A stretch of DNA of 64,000 nucleotides from Spongilla lacustris (lineage: Eukaryota > Porifera > Demospongiae > Spongillida > Spongillidae): the NCBI GenBank assembly GCA_949361645.1, contig OX442423.1:5741505-5805504 (forward strand), given 5' to 3'. A program made the position numbers and the translations under genes. The notes under the pieces were generated by a model. The model saw nothing but the letters and a program-made list of their open reading frames with translations. It did not search any database and was not told the DNA's origin. How positions within the stretch are numbered: position 1 is the stretch's first letter; each line of letters opens with the position of its first letter. This document shows, piece by piece, positions 1-9,209 of the stretch.

Positions 1-713
1 CGCATGCGTGACCTTTAAAAACACGTTCTGTTGTTATTCAGGAACAGGTAAGTTCCGACTTTTTGGTAAGCTATTTGTATTGTTCCAGCGTTGAGCGATG
101 CATCAATTTTGAGTAAGACGAGTTGAGCGCTTTGAAGAGAGTTCATCGAGAACAGCAGTTTGCGATCGGACCGGAATGCCTGTTTATGCGGTCTAGCTAA
201 GGAAAATTCTGCTACTACCGCTCGCTGCGCTACCTCACTATAATGAGCCACTGCATAAGGCAGGTAAGTACCTTGTAGCGCTAAATAACGCCCTACCTTA
301 CCTTACAAAGGTCATATGACACGCTGGCTCTAGCAAGCCTTCCAGGTAAGCTTAACAATCGGTACGATTGACGCTGTTATTGCCACCGATCCACTTAGCG
401 AACATGACCATCGTCGGACTGAGGGCTGCCCCAAGATTCAATTAAAAAGGTTAGACATGTCTCATATTGGAATCTGACCATTATATATTGTGTTTTCTCC
501 GTTTGTTTAGTGTCCGAAGGATGCAGAGAAACACTCCAGGACTACTCGATCGTCGCATAGGCCCTAAAGACATGTTTATAGTTTTGTTGTATGATTGTAT
601 TTATTGTCAACTTTTTATTAAAATCATCAACTGTTGTTGTATAGTTTATAAAGATCAATTTATGTTGTATCATAAGATTACGGTGCATGCACGAACTATT
701 GATACCTGTGTCA
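1..713. other. No supported gene
   Basis: I see no convincing coding region here. Short open frames on both strands have no recognisable motif. Three CAG|GTAAG donor-like sites occur on the plus strand near 49, 263 and 345, which could belong to 5' exons of an unseen gene, but no exon partner can be shown. Confidence 0.4.
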
Positions 714-852
714 ACACCCATTAGAGTGTACTGGCTACACTTCAGGGGTGTTGGCTCTAACACCCTTGAGCGGTTACCACAACACTCCATAGGGTGTTAT
801 TCCTAAACAGGCGTACGAACACCCCTAAGGGTGTTGTGGCAACACCCTTTTT
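714..852. repeat. Cluster of AACACCC / GGGTGTT motifs
   Basis: In about 140 bases the heptamer AACACCC or its complement GGGTGTT (allowing one mismatch) occurs at least seven times in both orientations. It includes the small palindrome AACACCCCTAAGGGTGTT near 818. It looks like a small inverted-repeat element or its remnant; function is unknown. Confidence 0.55.
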
Positions 853-1211
853 TTAACAGTGCATTGTTGGGGCAATGTGCTCAGGGCATCCCTTGACGAC
901 GCATGCCTGATACTTGAAAGGCAGCAACTCACCCACTTCATGTACATGTAGGTTGGTAACCTCTTGAGCGGAAGACTCTGTGAAAGGCTGGCTTATTTGC
1001 ACAAAGGTTGGCCCCCCCCTAGCTCCGCCACTGTCAGGCGAACATCAGTTTGGTTAATTAGAGGGGCCGCCAAACTGCTGCTACTTAATTATTCATACGC
1101 TGATTAACACCCATATGAAAATGGCCACCTTTATATATCAGAGCCAGATAATATATCTCTGGCAATACGGTGCGCATTTTATTGACAGGAGTTGCACCAG
1201 CTGCAGAACGG

Positions 1212-1300
1212 AAAGTGCAAAAGTTGCAAAGCGGCTGGGGCTCCGCCCCAGACCCCGATGGATGCTGGCGGGGGGGGGGGGGGGGGGGGGGCGTATCCAG
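1212..1300 (+). mobile_element. Remnant of a poly-G TIR element (same family as 22,127-22,933)
   Basis: Positions 1228-1256 match 22,771-22,799 with one difference (AAAGCGGCTGGGG...CCGCCCCAGACCCC). They are followed by a run of 22 G and a degenerate GTATCCAGG end. The complete family member at 22,127 has the same GC-rich segment and poly-G next to its TIR. Only a fragment is present here. Confidence 0.55.
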
Positions 1301-1631
1301 GTATCCTTGCCTGCATGTCGCATCTCGCCCCAAAATCCTAGTAGTACATTTATCAGTTCATTCGTTTTCAGCCGTTGAAGCTTGAAAAATCGCTTTTCAT
1401 GCATAAGGTAATTCTTTTGCATGTAAATCTTCATTAAAAATAAGAAATGATTACATGCATGTGCGCGCTGTGTTCAATTTGTACTTCGAAACAAACCAGC
1501 TACGCGTGCTGGAAACCGAATGATGTCGGAAGGAGTTAAGTTCAAAACCGTAAAATGCACCCTCGAGCGAAGATGGAGGGGCCGCCAAGCCCTTTTTGCC
1601 TAGGGCCGCCAAACATCTAACGCCGGCCCTG

Positions 1632-2010
1632 ATATGTAAGTTTGGGGAGTGCCGTTTTAGTGGCTTGCACAGGTGCTACGACGGTGCACTAGGCCGGCCC
1701 ATCTCCAACATGGAAGACAAGCACCATTTATTGAAGGAGGTTTAGAGTGGAGGGGACACACATTTAGCGGAGAAGGCAGTACGTGTAGATGATTTACCAG
1801 CCTCGTCCCCGTAAAACCCCGTAACTTTAATAAAAACAGGGCCTGGGGACGAGGCTAAAGGAAACTTTAAGGCACATTCATTGCAACTTTAGTTTATACA
1901 TCTCCCGTTACTCCGTAATAAGATTCACTTCGTGCCAAGGTTGCAACAATACCATGTCAACATGTTGTTTTCCATTGTAACCCGCCCCTTTTCTCCAACC
2001 ACTAACTATT
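1632..2010 (+). repeat. Direct repeat copy A (pairs with 7449-7760)
   Basis: About 320 bases are shared with 7449-7760 in the same orientation. They begin ATATGTAAGTT and end near TTCTCCAACCACTAA. Copy A carries an extra 58-base hairpin element (1799-1856). The second copy lies in the intron of the multicopper oxidase gene. Neither copy has a coding frame I recognise, so this is probably a dispersed non-autonomous element. Confidence 0.7.
1799..1856. mobile_element. 58-bp hairpin insertion with 12-bp inverted ends
   Basis: The ends AGCCTCGTCCCC and GGGGACGAGGCT are perfect inverted repeats. The segment is absent from the otherwise similar copy at 7449-7760, so it is an insertion into copy A. 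No clear target duplication is visible. Confidence 0.6.
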
Positions 2011-2187
2011 CCCCCCCAAGATGAGAATCTCTCTCGATCGATCGGCCACTACCAACAGTGACTGCCATTTTTAGGATGCCAAACCTGGCTTGAGTACCGG
2101 CATACTGTATAGCGCACCGCAAACGTCGATCGCGTTCTTGTGGAGTGAGCATGTACACTGATATACTTAGGCCACTGCTAGTAGCTT

Positions 2188-2480
2188 ACAAGTAAATAAA
2201 AAACATTCTCTATGAGAAAGTTGGTGGCATATAGGATTTGAAGGCAATGGTGGTGTAAAAAGGAAGGAAACAAGGGTCTAATAATAAGGGAAAATGGAAT
2301 AGTCCTATATTTAGCACATTTCTACATGTAGGATATAGTATGTTGTTCGTGTGCTAAATATAGGACTATTCCATTTTCCCTTATTATTAGACCCTTGTTT
2401 CCTTCCTTTTTACACCACCATTGCCTTCAAATCCTATATGCCACCAACTTTCTCATAGAGAATGTTTTTTATTTACTTGT
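2188..2480. mobile_element. Foldback (MITE-like) element with 131-bp arms
   Basis: The left arm 2188-2318 and right arm 2350-2480 are inverted copies, nearly identical over 131 bases, around a 31-base loop. There is no coding capacity. The arm interior (TAGGATTTGAAGG, TAAAAAGGAAGGAAAC, TTTAGCACA) resembles the foldback at 8791-9046, so both appear to belong to one family. Confidence 0.85.
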
Positions 2481-2875
2481 TTCATTAATTTTTTTTCATA
2501 CCCGATTATTAATCTTGGCCCCAGACCCGTTCGCAGCAGCGGATGGATTACATCACCGCTACGCGGAAATTGTTACGTACATTTGGGTCTGGGTATGAGA
2601 CTAAGAAAGAGGAGAGCCTACCCCGTAGCTTAATCGATTCATGGACATGCATGTGTCTAAAACCAAGGTAAAGACATTTGGGCTAAAAATCTGTTGCTAT
2701 ACACTTGTTTAGCCCTTCGATCTGAGAGTATCATGCGGTGCTAGTTCTTTAATCAATGTAGTTCAGTAGTTGTCATCCCAGGAAAGTCAGTCATCACTCT
2801 TTTTTGATGTGCAATGTATATGTACTATTATCGCGTCATTAATTAATATTACATTGTTACTATGACTATACCCAA

Positions 2876-3415
2876 TTGGTGCCAATGTCACATGCACACT
2901 ATGACTACAACACAACACAGCAACTAGGTAAAATCCACATTATGCGGCAAAAACAGACTAACTATCCTGCTCCAATACAAACAACTGCAACAGTCCGTTC
3001 TGAGTCGCAAAACACCAACATTTTCGAGTCACCACCAGCCATGTCAGCTGAACTCCAATCAAAGACCAAATATAAGCACTCCATTTATTACATTCTGGAG
3101 GAAGCTTCAACAAATCTGATCCCTGAAAAGTGTGATGCACCATCACTAACTCCACACACCTACATTTGTACACAACCATCACCAAGTCTGGTCCCTAACT
3201 CCACTGAACAATCTTCGCAGTACATGCCATCATCACATTGCATTGCCAACTTAAGCCTCTCAAAAATTTCAGGATCAACATCATTCAAACACTACTGTCA
3301 TCCTCCTATATATGTAGAGTACACCAGTGAAATAGTGAATCATCATTCATATTTATATCATACCTTTACTTTTAGTTGTGACCTGTACACAGTAAGTGTT
3401 CAAATGAAATCTTAG
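2876..3415 (+). CDS. Unrecognised 179-codon open frame, doubtful
   Basis: An uninterrupted frame of 179 codons starts with ATG. The translation is rich in S, T, P, H and Y and has no motif, signal peptide or membrane segment I recognise. Its last 110 bases belong to a diverged repeat found again at 4320-4440, which argues against a real gene. I list it only because it is the longest open frame in the first 9 kb. Confidence 0.12.
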   Translation: MVPMSHAHYDYNTTQQLGKIHIMRQKQTNYPAPIQTTATVRSESQNTNIFESPPAMSAELQSKTKYKHSIYYILEEASTNLIPEKCDAPSLTPHTYICTQPSPSLVPNSTEQSSQYMPSSHCIANLSLSKISGSTSFKHYCHPPIYVEYTSEIVNHHSYLYHTFTFSCDLYTVSVQMKS

Positions 3416-4712
3416 AAGTGTTGATGGAGTCATACACTGCTGTTAAGTTACATGTATACATGAGCAATTAAATTGCGGAGTGTAGATACATTCAGGTAAA
3501 CAGAAGCCATATCAACACCAGCAGACCTAAACATGTTTGGTAATCACATAAGATGTTCAAAGACGCAGTGAATACTAACATGCATTTACTGATAGGATGC
3601 AATCTACAAAAGTGATGACTGTACATGTACATGTACCGCCAGCTGGTACACACTCTACAAGCCCATATAGATCTACAGGCACCGTCTTCTCCCCACCTGT
3701 TACTAGACACTTACGTCACTTTGAAGGGATGAATGCAGTATCTTACTGATGTTCCATTAAGCCTTTTTTTCCCCCCTTTCAAAGCTCTTTAACCTAGTGT
3801 TGGTAGAGGCTCAGTAAATGTCACCTGTACACCACCATTACCTTTTTCTTTTACAGCTTGTAGCTTCATTGCGTACCAATGACTGGTGTATGGAGAAATA
3901 AGGTAATATGGGCGCTGGTAGCTCCCCTACGAGTGACTCTCCCATGGTAGCTGATTGCAATGAGGCAGACTGGTAGCTGTAGGACCCACTGCTGTATCTT
4001 GGTGGTGTTCCATACAGTTGCTATTTTTTTCTGGTGTTGGTAGAGGCTCAGAACCAAATGTCACACCACCATTTTTGCAACTGACAGAAGACACTGACGC
4101 ACATCTCTACAGAGTAGATAAAGAAACATGACTAATACACTCAACTCAATGCAGCATTCATTTACCTTGATATTGCACCAACATCTTTACACTATTAAAG
4201 CCATATCAGCTAACAGCGTGGGAAGGGCTAAACTTCATGGCATGCTCAGGCAGGCCATTGACACCTATGCATACCTCAACAGGTCTTCAAATGGAGAATG
4301 CCCTTAAACTTCTGCAGAACTATGTAGATGTACTCTTCTATACGTGGAGTACACCAGTCAAATAGTGTATCATGATTTTTATATCCATACCTTTGTTTTC
4401 CTTTCCAAAGTTACACATGTGACCTGCACAGTTAGGAAGCGTTCTAAAATGTTAAAACAGAATGGAAGAATCAAGTCTTGGAGGTGTTGACAAAGACATA
4501 CATGTAAGCAGATAGCATGCTTGGTAAACAGAAGCCATATTCAGTCACCGCAGTGCACTTCAAAGAAACATTGAATAAAATTATGCAGGCAGAACACAAT
4601 AGTGGGAAGGGCTAAACTGCTCAGGCCTGCTCAGGCAGGCCATTGACACCTATGCATACCTCAACAGGTCTTCAAATGGAGAATGCCCTTAAACTTCTGC
4701 AGAACTATGTGG
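3290..4712. repeat. Diverged tandem block of non-coding repeats
   Basis: Several segments recur in direct orientation. 4216-4328 matches 4600-4711 almost exactly (a core of about 90 identical bases containing CAGGCAGGCCATTGACACC). 3305-3520 matches 4325-4545 loosely, including GGTAAACAGAAGCCATAT. GGTAGAGGCTCAG with flanks occurs near 3800 and 4036. The block looks like a duplicated and degraded unit about 1 kb long. Confidence 0.6.
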
Positions 4713-5048
4713 CTTGCTGCCTCCATATCTGCCTTGACCCCCCATCAACCTTGCTGTAACACCTATATAGTTATTGTATGATTACAATGATTGAACCACA
4801 CATGTCTGAGCTGTCAGTAGGATGACAGTCATGACACCTTCCCACACACAGTAGCTGAATATAGAACCTTCTGAGAGAATGTGCAGGATGGAGGGATGAG
4901 GTTGGGCACTATGTCCATGGTGACTTAGCAACGCAAAGGTTTATAAACATTATTTTATAATACACGCATGCATATACATGTTCAAAATACGTATTGTATC
5001 ACTCAGTCGAATTCGAACGTATACGTACCTTTGGGGTTTATATTGGTA

Positions 5049-5432
5049 CTATGGTAGATATCTTTCTAAGCCCATTATCCTCGCGCGGTGGCATTTGCTT
5101 CGTGCAGCATGTTGATCTGTCGGTCGTTCTTGCAATCGCATTCTTTTCGCAGGAGAAGCGATGGAACCGTCCCGATGTTCTGCACTGTTCATGGCCGCTT
5201 TATTTGGCTCGGGGTTCTTGTGATATTTTTCCCACTCAGCGGCTTGCTTTCGATCGGAGTTCTGGTGATATCGTTCTTCCTCAGCGGTTAGTTTTGGCTC
5301 GGGGTTCCGATGATATCGTTCTCAAGCTTTTTCTTTGCTCTCTTCTGACGACCGTTCCTTCAATATTTCCTCTCGCTTTTGGAGGTATTCCGCTCGACGT
5401 TTAGCTCTAGCCTTACGCTGACGTGAAGGCAT
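5049..5432 (-). pseudogene. NPEPK-type 15-residue repeat protein, one internal stop
   Basis: Reading the minus strand from ATG at 5432 gives 128 codons ending in TAG at 5049, with a single in-frame TGA at 5324-5322 (codon 37). The N-terminus is very basic (MPSRQRKARAKRRAEYLQKR). After the stop come three copies of a 15-residue, 45-bp repeat of the form ERYHxNPEPKxAAE. The pattern resembles NPEPK-repeat proteins I recall from predicted proteins of the demosponge Amphimedon, often in multi-copy families possibly linked to mobile elements. That is memory, not a search. The stop makes this copy a pseudogene or allele, unless a short intron removes it. The plus-strand frame over the same bases is a shadow. 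Confidence 0.5.
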
Positions 5433-5876
5433 TTTGACAAAAGCAACTTCACTAACAAAAGCAAACGATATATACTACGAACAGGAACACCAAGCCTCAC
5501 GTGTAGTTCTATTTAAGCTCAAGTAGGTGTGGCTTACAGCATCTATCATGGCCGTATGGCTTGAAACACACCATTTCTAGCCTGAGCTACTGTAACAAGC
5601 GATCCCTATGAACATACTCACTTGTACGGATATAACTTGAAATTCTGAACCTATTGATATACCACTGAAGTTGTTTGAAACAGCTCCTGTGTCGAGTTTT
5701 ATCCCCAGTAAAGTTATCAACATATATATTTATGTTATCAGTTCAAGGTCCAATAGGATCCACGAGTATCTGACTCAAAAGGGCACTGCCGCTTGAAATT
5801 CTAAACGTACTGGCATCATTCGCGTCCTTTAAAACGGTTCTTATCTCGAGTTCTTTACAAATAAAGGAAGGAGAAA

Positions 5877-5981
5877 ATGGCCGCCGTTCCGTCTGGGGAC
5901 GAGGAAAAACAGAATCCCTTTTGTTCTCTTGAACGACACGGTTATGCGACATCAAACAAACACGAAACGGCTCTCTTTTGA
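5877..5981 (+). CDS. Possible short N-terminal exon or small ORF (34 aa)
   Basis: ATG with a good eukaryotic context (GAAAATGG) opens a 34-residue frame starting MAAVPSGDEEKQNPF and ending at TGA 5979. The composition looks like a real N-terminus, but I see no downstream exon that would join it. It could be a first exon, an upstream ORF or chance. Confidence 0.2.
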   Translation: MAAVPSGDEEKQNPFCSLERHGYATSNKHETALF

Positions 5982-6942
5982 TTCCTTGTTCGATACCGAC
6001 AACTATCTAAGCCATCCGATCGATAGGAGTCCCGTTAGAAGCGGGTCCCGTTTTTGTAATGATATTCACAATCGGGGTCAAATCCTATATGAGAGTTACT
6101 AACGTAACTCTCGATACTATGTATGCGGGTCAAGCTATGGTTGCTATGCATTCACATGTACAACATCCAATATAAGCACCTCAGTTTTAACATACCTGAG
6201 TGAGTCTGATTCAGGGCACGCTTTTTCCCCCAGTGTCAGCACTGCAGCAGAGATATACACACGCCCATTAAAAACGTCCATTACGTTTACGTCATGCAAT
6301 CATTGCGAAGAATTCATAATGGAGACATTCAGTACCTCAACCACTAAAAGTGACTCTGATCTGGAACCTTGAGAAGTAGAAAAAAGAGTGTTGTATGGTA
6401 ACAGACACCTGCCTAGATGATCTGGCTAACATAGTAATAAACGTTTTGTACCACAACTATCACAGATCCTGAGGAAAATGTACAAACGTCTTGAAAAAAT
6501 CCTAATTTTTATCAAATTTCTACAGCGTCTATGGACGTGTTGTTTTAAGGCCATGGAACTCACAGATAGACCATTTTTTTGCTTCATCAATAAAGCATAG
6601 CTTATGATTGCTTCACTATATTTTTCAACGTTTTGGTCATTTCTGATTTAGGCTGAACAGAAATGCACTTTGTTCAATTACATTTCAATGGACGCGTGCG
6701 CGGATAATTAACGGACGTTTGCAATGACGCGTCAGGAATACGTAATGAGCGTCTGAAATGATTAAATTTCCCGCCGGATTCACCGTAGCACCCCACATCT
6801 TGGGAGTGGCAGCCCGCGCCCCAGGAAGTCACGATTCCTAACAGACATAAAAATTGAAGACCAAGTTCCTAGCTCCACAACGGATTAAATTGGCGTCGTG
6901 GCAAATCGTTCTGCATCTGGACCGGATCGCAAGCAAGCAAGC

Positions 6943-6955
6943 ATGGCGCTGTCAC
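6943..6955 (+). CDS. First coding exon of the multicopper oxidase
   Basis: ATGGCGCTGTCAC is followed directly by the consensus donor GTAAGT (6956). Joining it to the acceptor at 9208-9209 (ACACTCAG|GT) keeps the frame: the split codon C|GT gives Arg5. The spliced N-terminus reads [18 protein letters not shown] and then KPASSQ, a textbook signal peptide with a basic n-region, a hydrophobic core and a likely cleavage after ASS. Without this exon the large exon would start with an implausible leader ([10 protein letters not shown]...). The gene then has 761 codons including the stop. This is inferred from splice signals and phase; no transcript was seen. Confidence 0.75.
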
Positions 6956-7448
6956 GTAAGTGTTAATTTGCTTGTATCAGTGTACATGTAAACTTTTCGC
7001 GCTACTGAACTAGTACGATAGCCTTATATGCATAACTACAGGAATTATGACGCTTTGGAGACATCTTCAATATCGGACAGCTAGACCTCAGGTTTCGAAA
7101 CCTCCTCATCTGATAATGGAGTCTATTTTCTTTTGTCTTCTAAAGCCGCCGGCTTTAATTTGCTGTTCGTAGTGTTCTGTAGTTCCTTACTGAGGTGTGA
7201 AGTAGGGGTGGCACTAGATATATTGTGTGGTTAACACTACATACATGTCTATCGATGGTTTTTAATCCTATAACGTGGTGTGCATGTGTCTCATTAAATT
7301 CCATGTGGCGAACATCAGTTTGGTTAACTGTGTACTAGCTATAGTATTAGTAAGGTGGAAGTAGTCCATGTTAGGTGGCCTCATGATATACTCAGCTGGT
7401 TCGATGATGCTGAAGAAACTAGCTCATTCGCAATTAGTTTTGACCTAT

Positions 7449-7760
7449 ATATGTAAGTTCGGGGCGTGCCGTTTTAGTGGCTTTCACAGGTGCTACGACG
7501 GTGCACTCGGCAGGCTCATCTCCAACATGGAGGACGAGTAGCATTTATTGAAGGAGGTTTAGAGTGGAGGGGCGGAGTAGTCAATAGATAATTTACTCAC
7601 AAAAGCCGGGAAACTTTAAGGCACATTCATTGCAACCTTATTGTAACTGTTAGTTTATACATGTCCCGTTACTCAGTAATGAGATTCACTTCGTACCAAG
7701 GTTGCATCAACATGTTGTTTTGCATTGTAACCCGCCCCATTTCTCCAACCACTAAATATT
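7449..7760 (+). repeat. Direct repeat copy B (pairs with 1632-2010)
   Basis: Same orientation and about 85-90 percent alike by eye to copy A, but lacking the 58-base hairpin insertion. It sits inside intron 1 of the oxidase. A separate short match GGCGAACATCAGTTTGG occurs just upstream of each copy (1034 and 7308), suggesting the duplicated unit was once longer. Confidence 0.7.
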
Positions 7761-7810
7761 TCATTTCCTTCTCCGCTCCCTGCTTGCTTCGTACCTGCAC
7801 GCTCACTTAG

Positions 7811-7819
7811 CAGGGGCGT

Positions 7820-7861
<42 letters not shown>

Positions 7862-7889
7862 TATAGCCCCATTCCTAGATCCGCCACTG
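7811..7889. mobile_element. Short poly-C element remnant with CAGGGGCG/CGCCACTG ends
   Basis: CAGGGGCG at the left and CGCCACTG at the right are imperfect inverted ends of the type seen at 22,127-22,933. A 38-base C run (7824-7861) lies between them. It probably is a heavily deleted TIR element. Confidence 0.45.
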
Positions 7890-8706
7890 ATTCGGTTTGA
7901 CCTGTACATGTACATGTAGGGCAAGGCACGTTAACGTTGGTTCATTTCCCCGGGATCGGTAATTTCATGGCCGGTGTATAGTCGCTTCAACGGCTAATGA
8001 GATCCTGGAAAACGAGCAGCTGGCCTAGCATTGCTGCACATTAACTACGATCAGAAGATTGAGGCTGTGGACACTTATGGAGTTATGCCCGTCTTTATCC
8101 AAGACGTTTGTCCGTAATGTACATGCAGCCGATCGCGAGCACAACGGCTGTGGTTTGCTTATAGTCGACGTCGTCGTCCGAAGTAGATAAATGTGCTCCA
8201 CTTACCAAGCGCCTTCTTCGCCGCTTACCGACGCAGCATACGTATCATCTCTGGCATAAGTTGGCTAATTTCCCACCTGATGCAACAAATGTGATCTCCC
8301 TTTAACAGTTTGATGATAAGCATGGAATACAGCACTGAAGGCTCAACTATCTTGGAGGAGATCTGATGCCACTGATCCCTTCTCTTCTATCCTAATGGCA
8401 GTTAACATTCCACATTCAAACAGTTCACAAGTTTAGTGACTTACACTGTACCTGTATTTTGCATGCAGCCTATATACAGAGTTAGTAGACAGTATTTCGT
8501 GAATCTCTGTACATATTTGGGTATAGGTAGGTGGCGTAACCGTTTGACTCTGGAATGTGGATTGTAATCCTTGTTTATGCATACGAGCGCTAGAAGCTAA
8601 ATTATGCTCTGCATTCATGTTGTATAATAATCTCTTTGCTTGACGATAGTTTTAGTTAGGGATCAGGGGAGGTGAGGGGAAGGGAACGCCAAGTCCCCCT
8701 AGGTCT

Positions 8707-8733
8707 CCCCCCCCCCCCCCCCCCCCCCCCCCC
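8707..8733. repeat. 27-base poly-C run
   Basis: Uninterrupted cytosines followed by TTCCCTGGCCGCCTCTG. Such runs recur beside transposon ends in this window. Confidence 0.8.
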
Positions 8734-8790
8734 TTCCCTGGCCGCCTCTGCAGGGGCATGCACATTTACTCCTATCGTTAATATCATTAA

Positions 8791-9046
8791 TAAAAATAAA
8801 ATTGGTGATGTAGGATTTGTGGACAGCAACTGAGTAAAAAGTAAGGAAACTAGGAATTACGGATATTGTGCATTAATTAATTAATCAATATTACATGCCT
8901 ACATTTAGCACAGAAATTCAGGCAGGTAGATTTGGTAAATAATGTAGGTATGTCATAATGAATGCATAATATCTGTAATTCCTTTAGTTTCCTTACTTTA
9001 TACTCAGTTGTTGTCCACAAATCCTACATCACCAATTTTATTTTTA
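8791..9046. mobile_element. Second foldback element, same family as 2188-2480
   Basis: The arms 8791-8874 and 8961-9046 are inverted copies with a few mismatches, ending TAAAAATAAAATTGG / CCAATTTTATTTTTA. The loop contains TTTAGCACA. The arm order TAGGATTTGTGG, TAAAAAGTAAGGAAAC matches the element at 2188. It lies 163 bases upstream of the oxidase main exon, within the intron. Confidence 0.8.
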
Positions 9047-9209
9047 TGAAATTTTTATATCTTGTTTCACTCCTTTTTTTTCCCCGGCGGGTTCCTACTT
9101 ATATGTTGCATGCATGAGAGCAAGCAAAGAAGGAAGGGCACCTTAGAATGTTTTATTATTATTTATTTTAACCATAATGTTCTCTGCATACACATACATA
9201 TACACTCAG

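Larger units (their letters stand above)
6956..9209 (+). other. Intron 1 of the oxidase, filled with repeats
   Basis: The 2254-base intron begins GTAAGT and ends ACACTCAG. It contains direct repeat copy B (7449-7760), a poly-C TIR remnant (7811-7889), a 27-base C run (8707-8733) and a foldback element (8791-9046). No coding sequence is recognised inside it. Confidence 0.65.

Noticed and set aside
4994..5404. 136-codon plus-strand frame
   Set aside because: Antisense shadow of the NPEPK-repeat gene on the minus strand, whose translation has clear periodic structure.
9062..9209. N-terminal 49 codons of the long oxidase frame
   Set aside because: No signal peptide in this part, and an acceptor at 9209 joins in phase to a better first exon at 6943.
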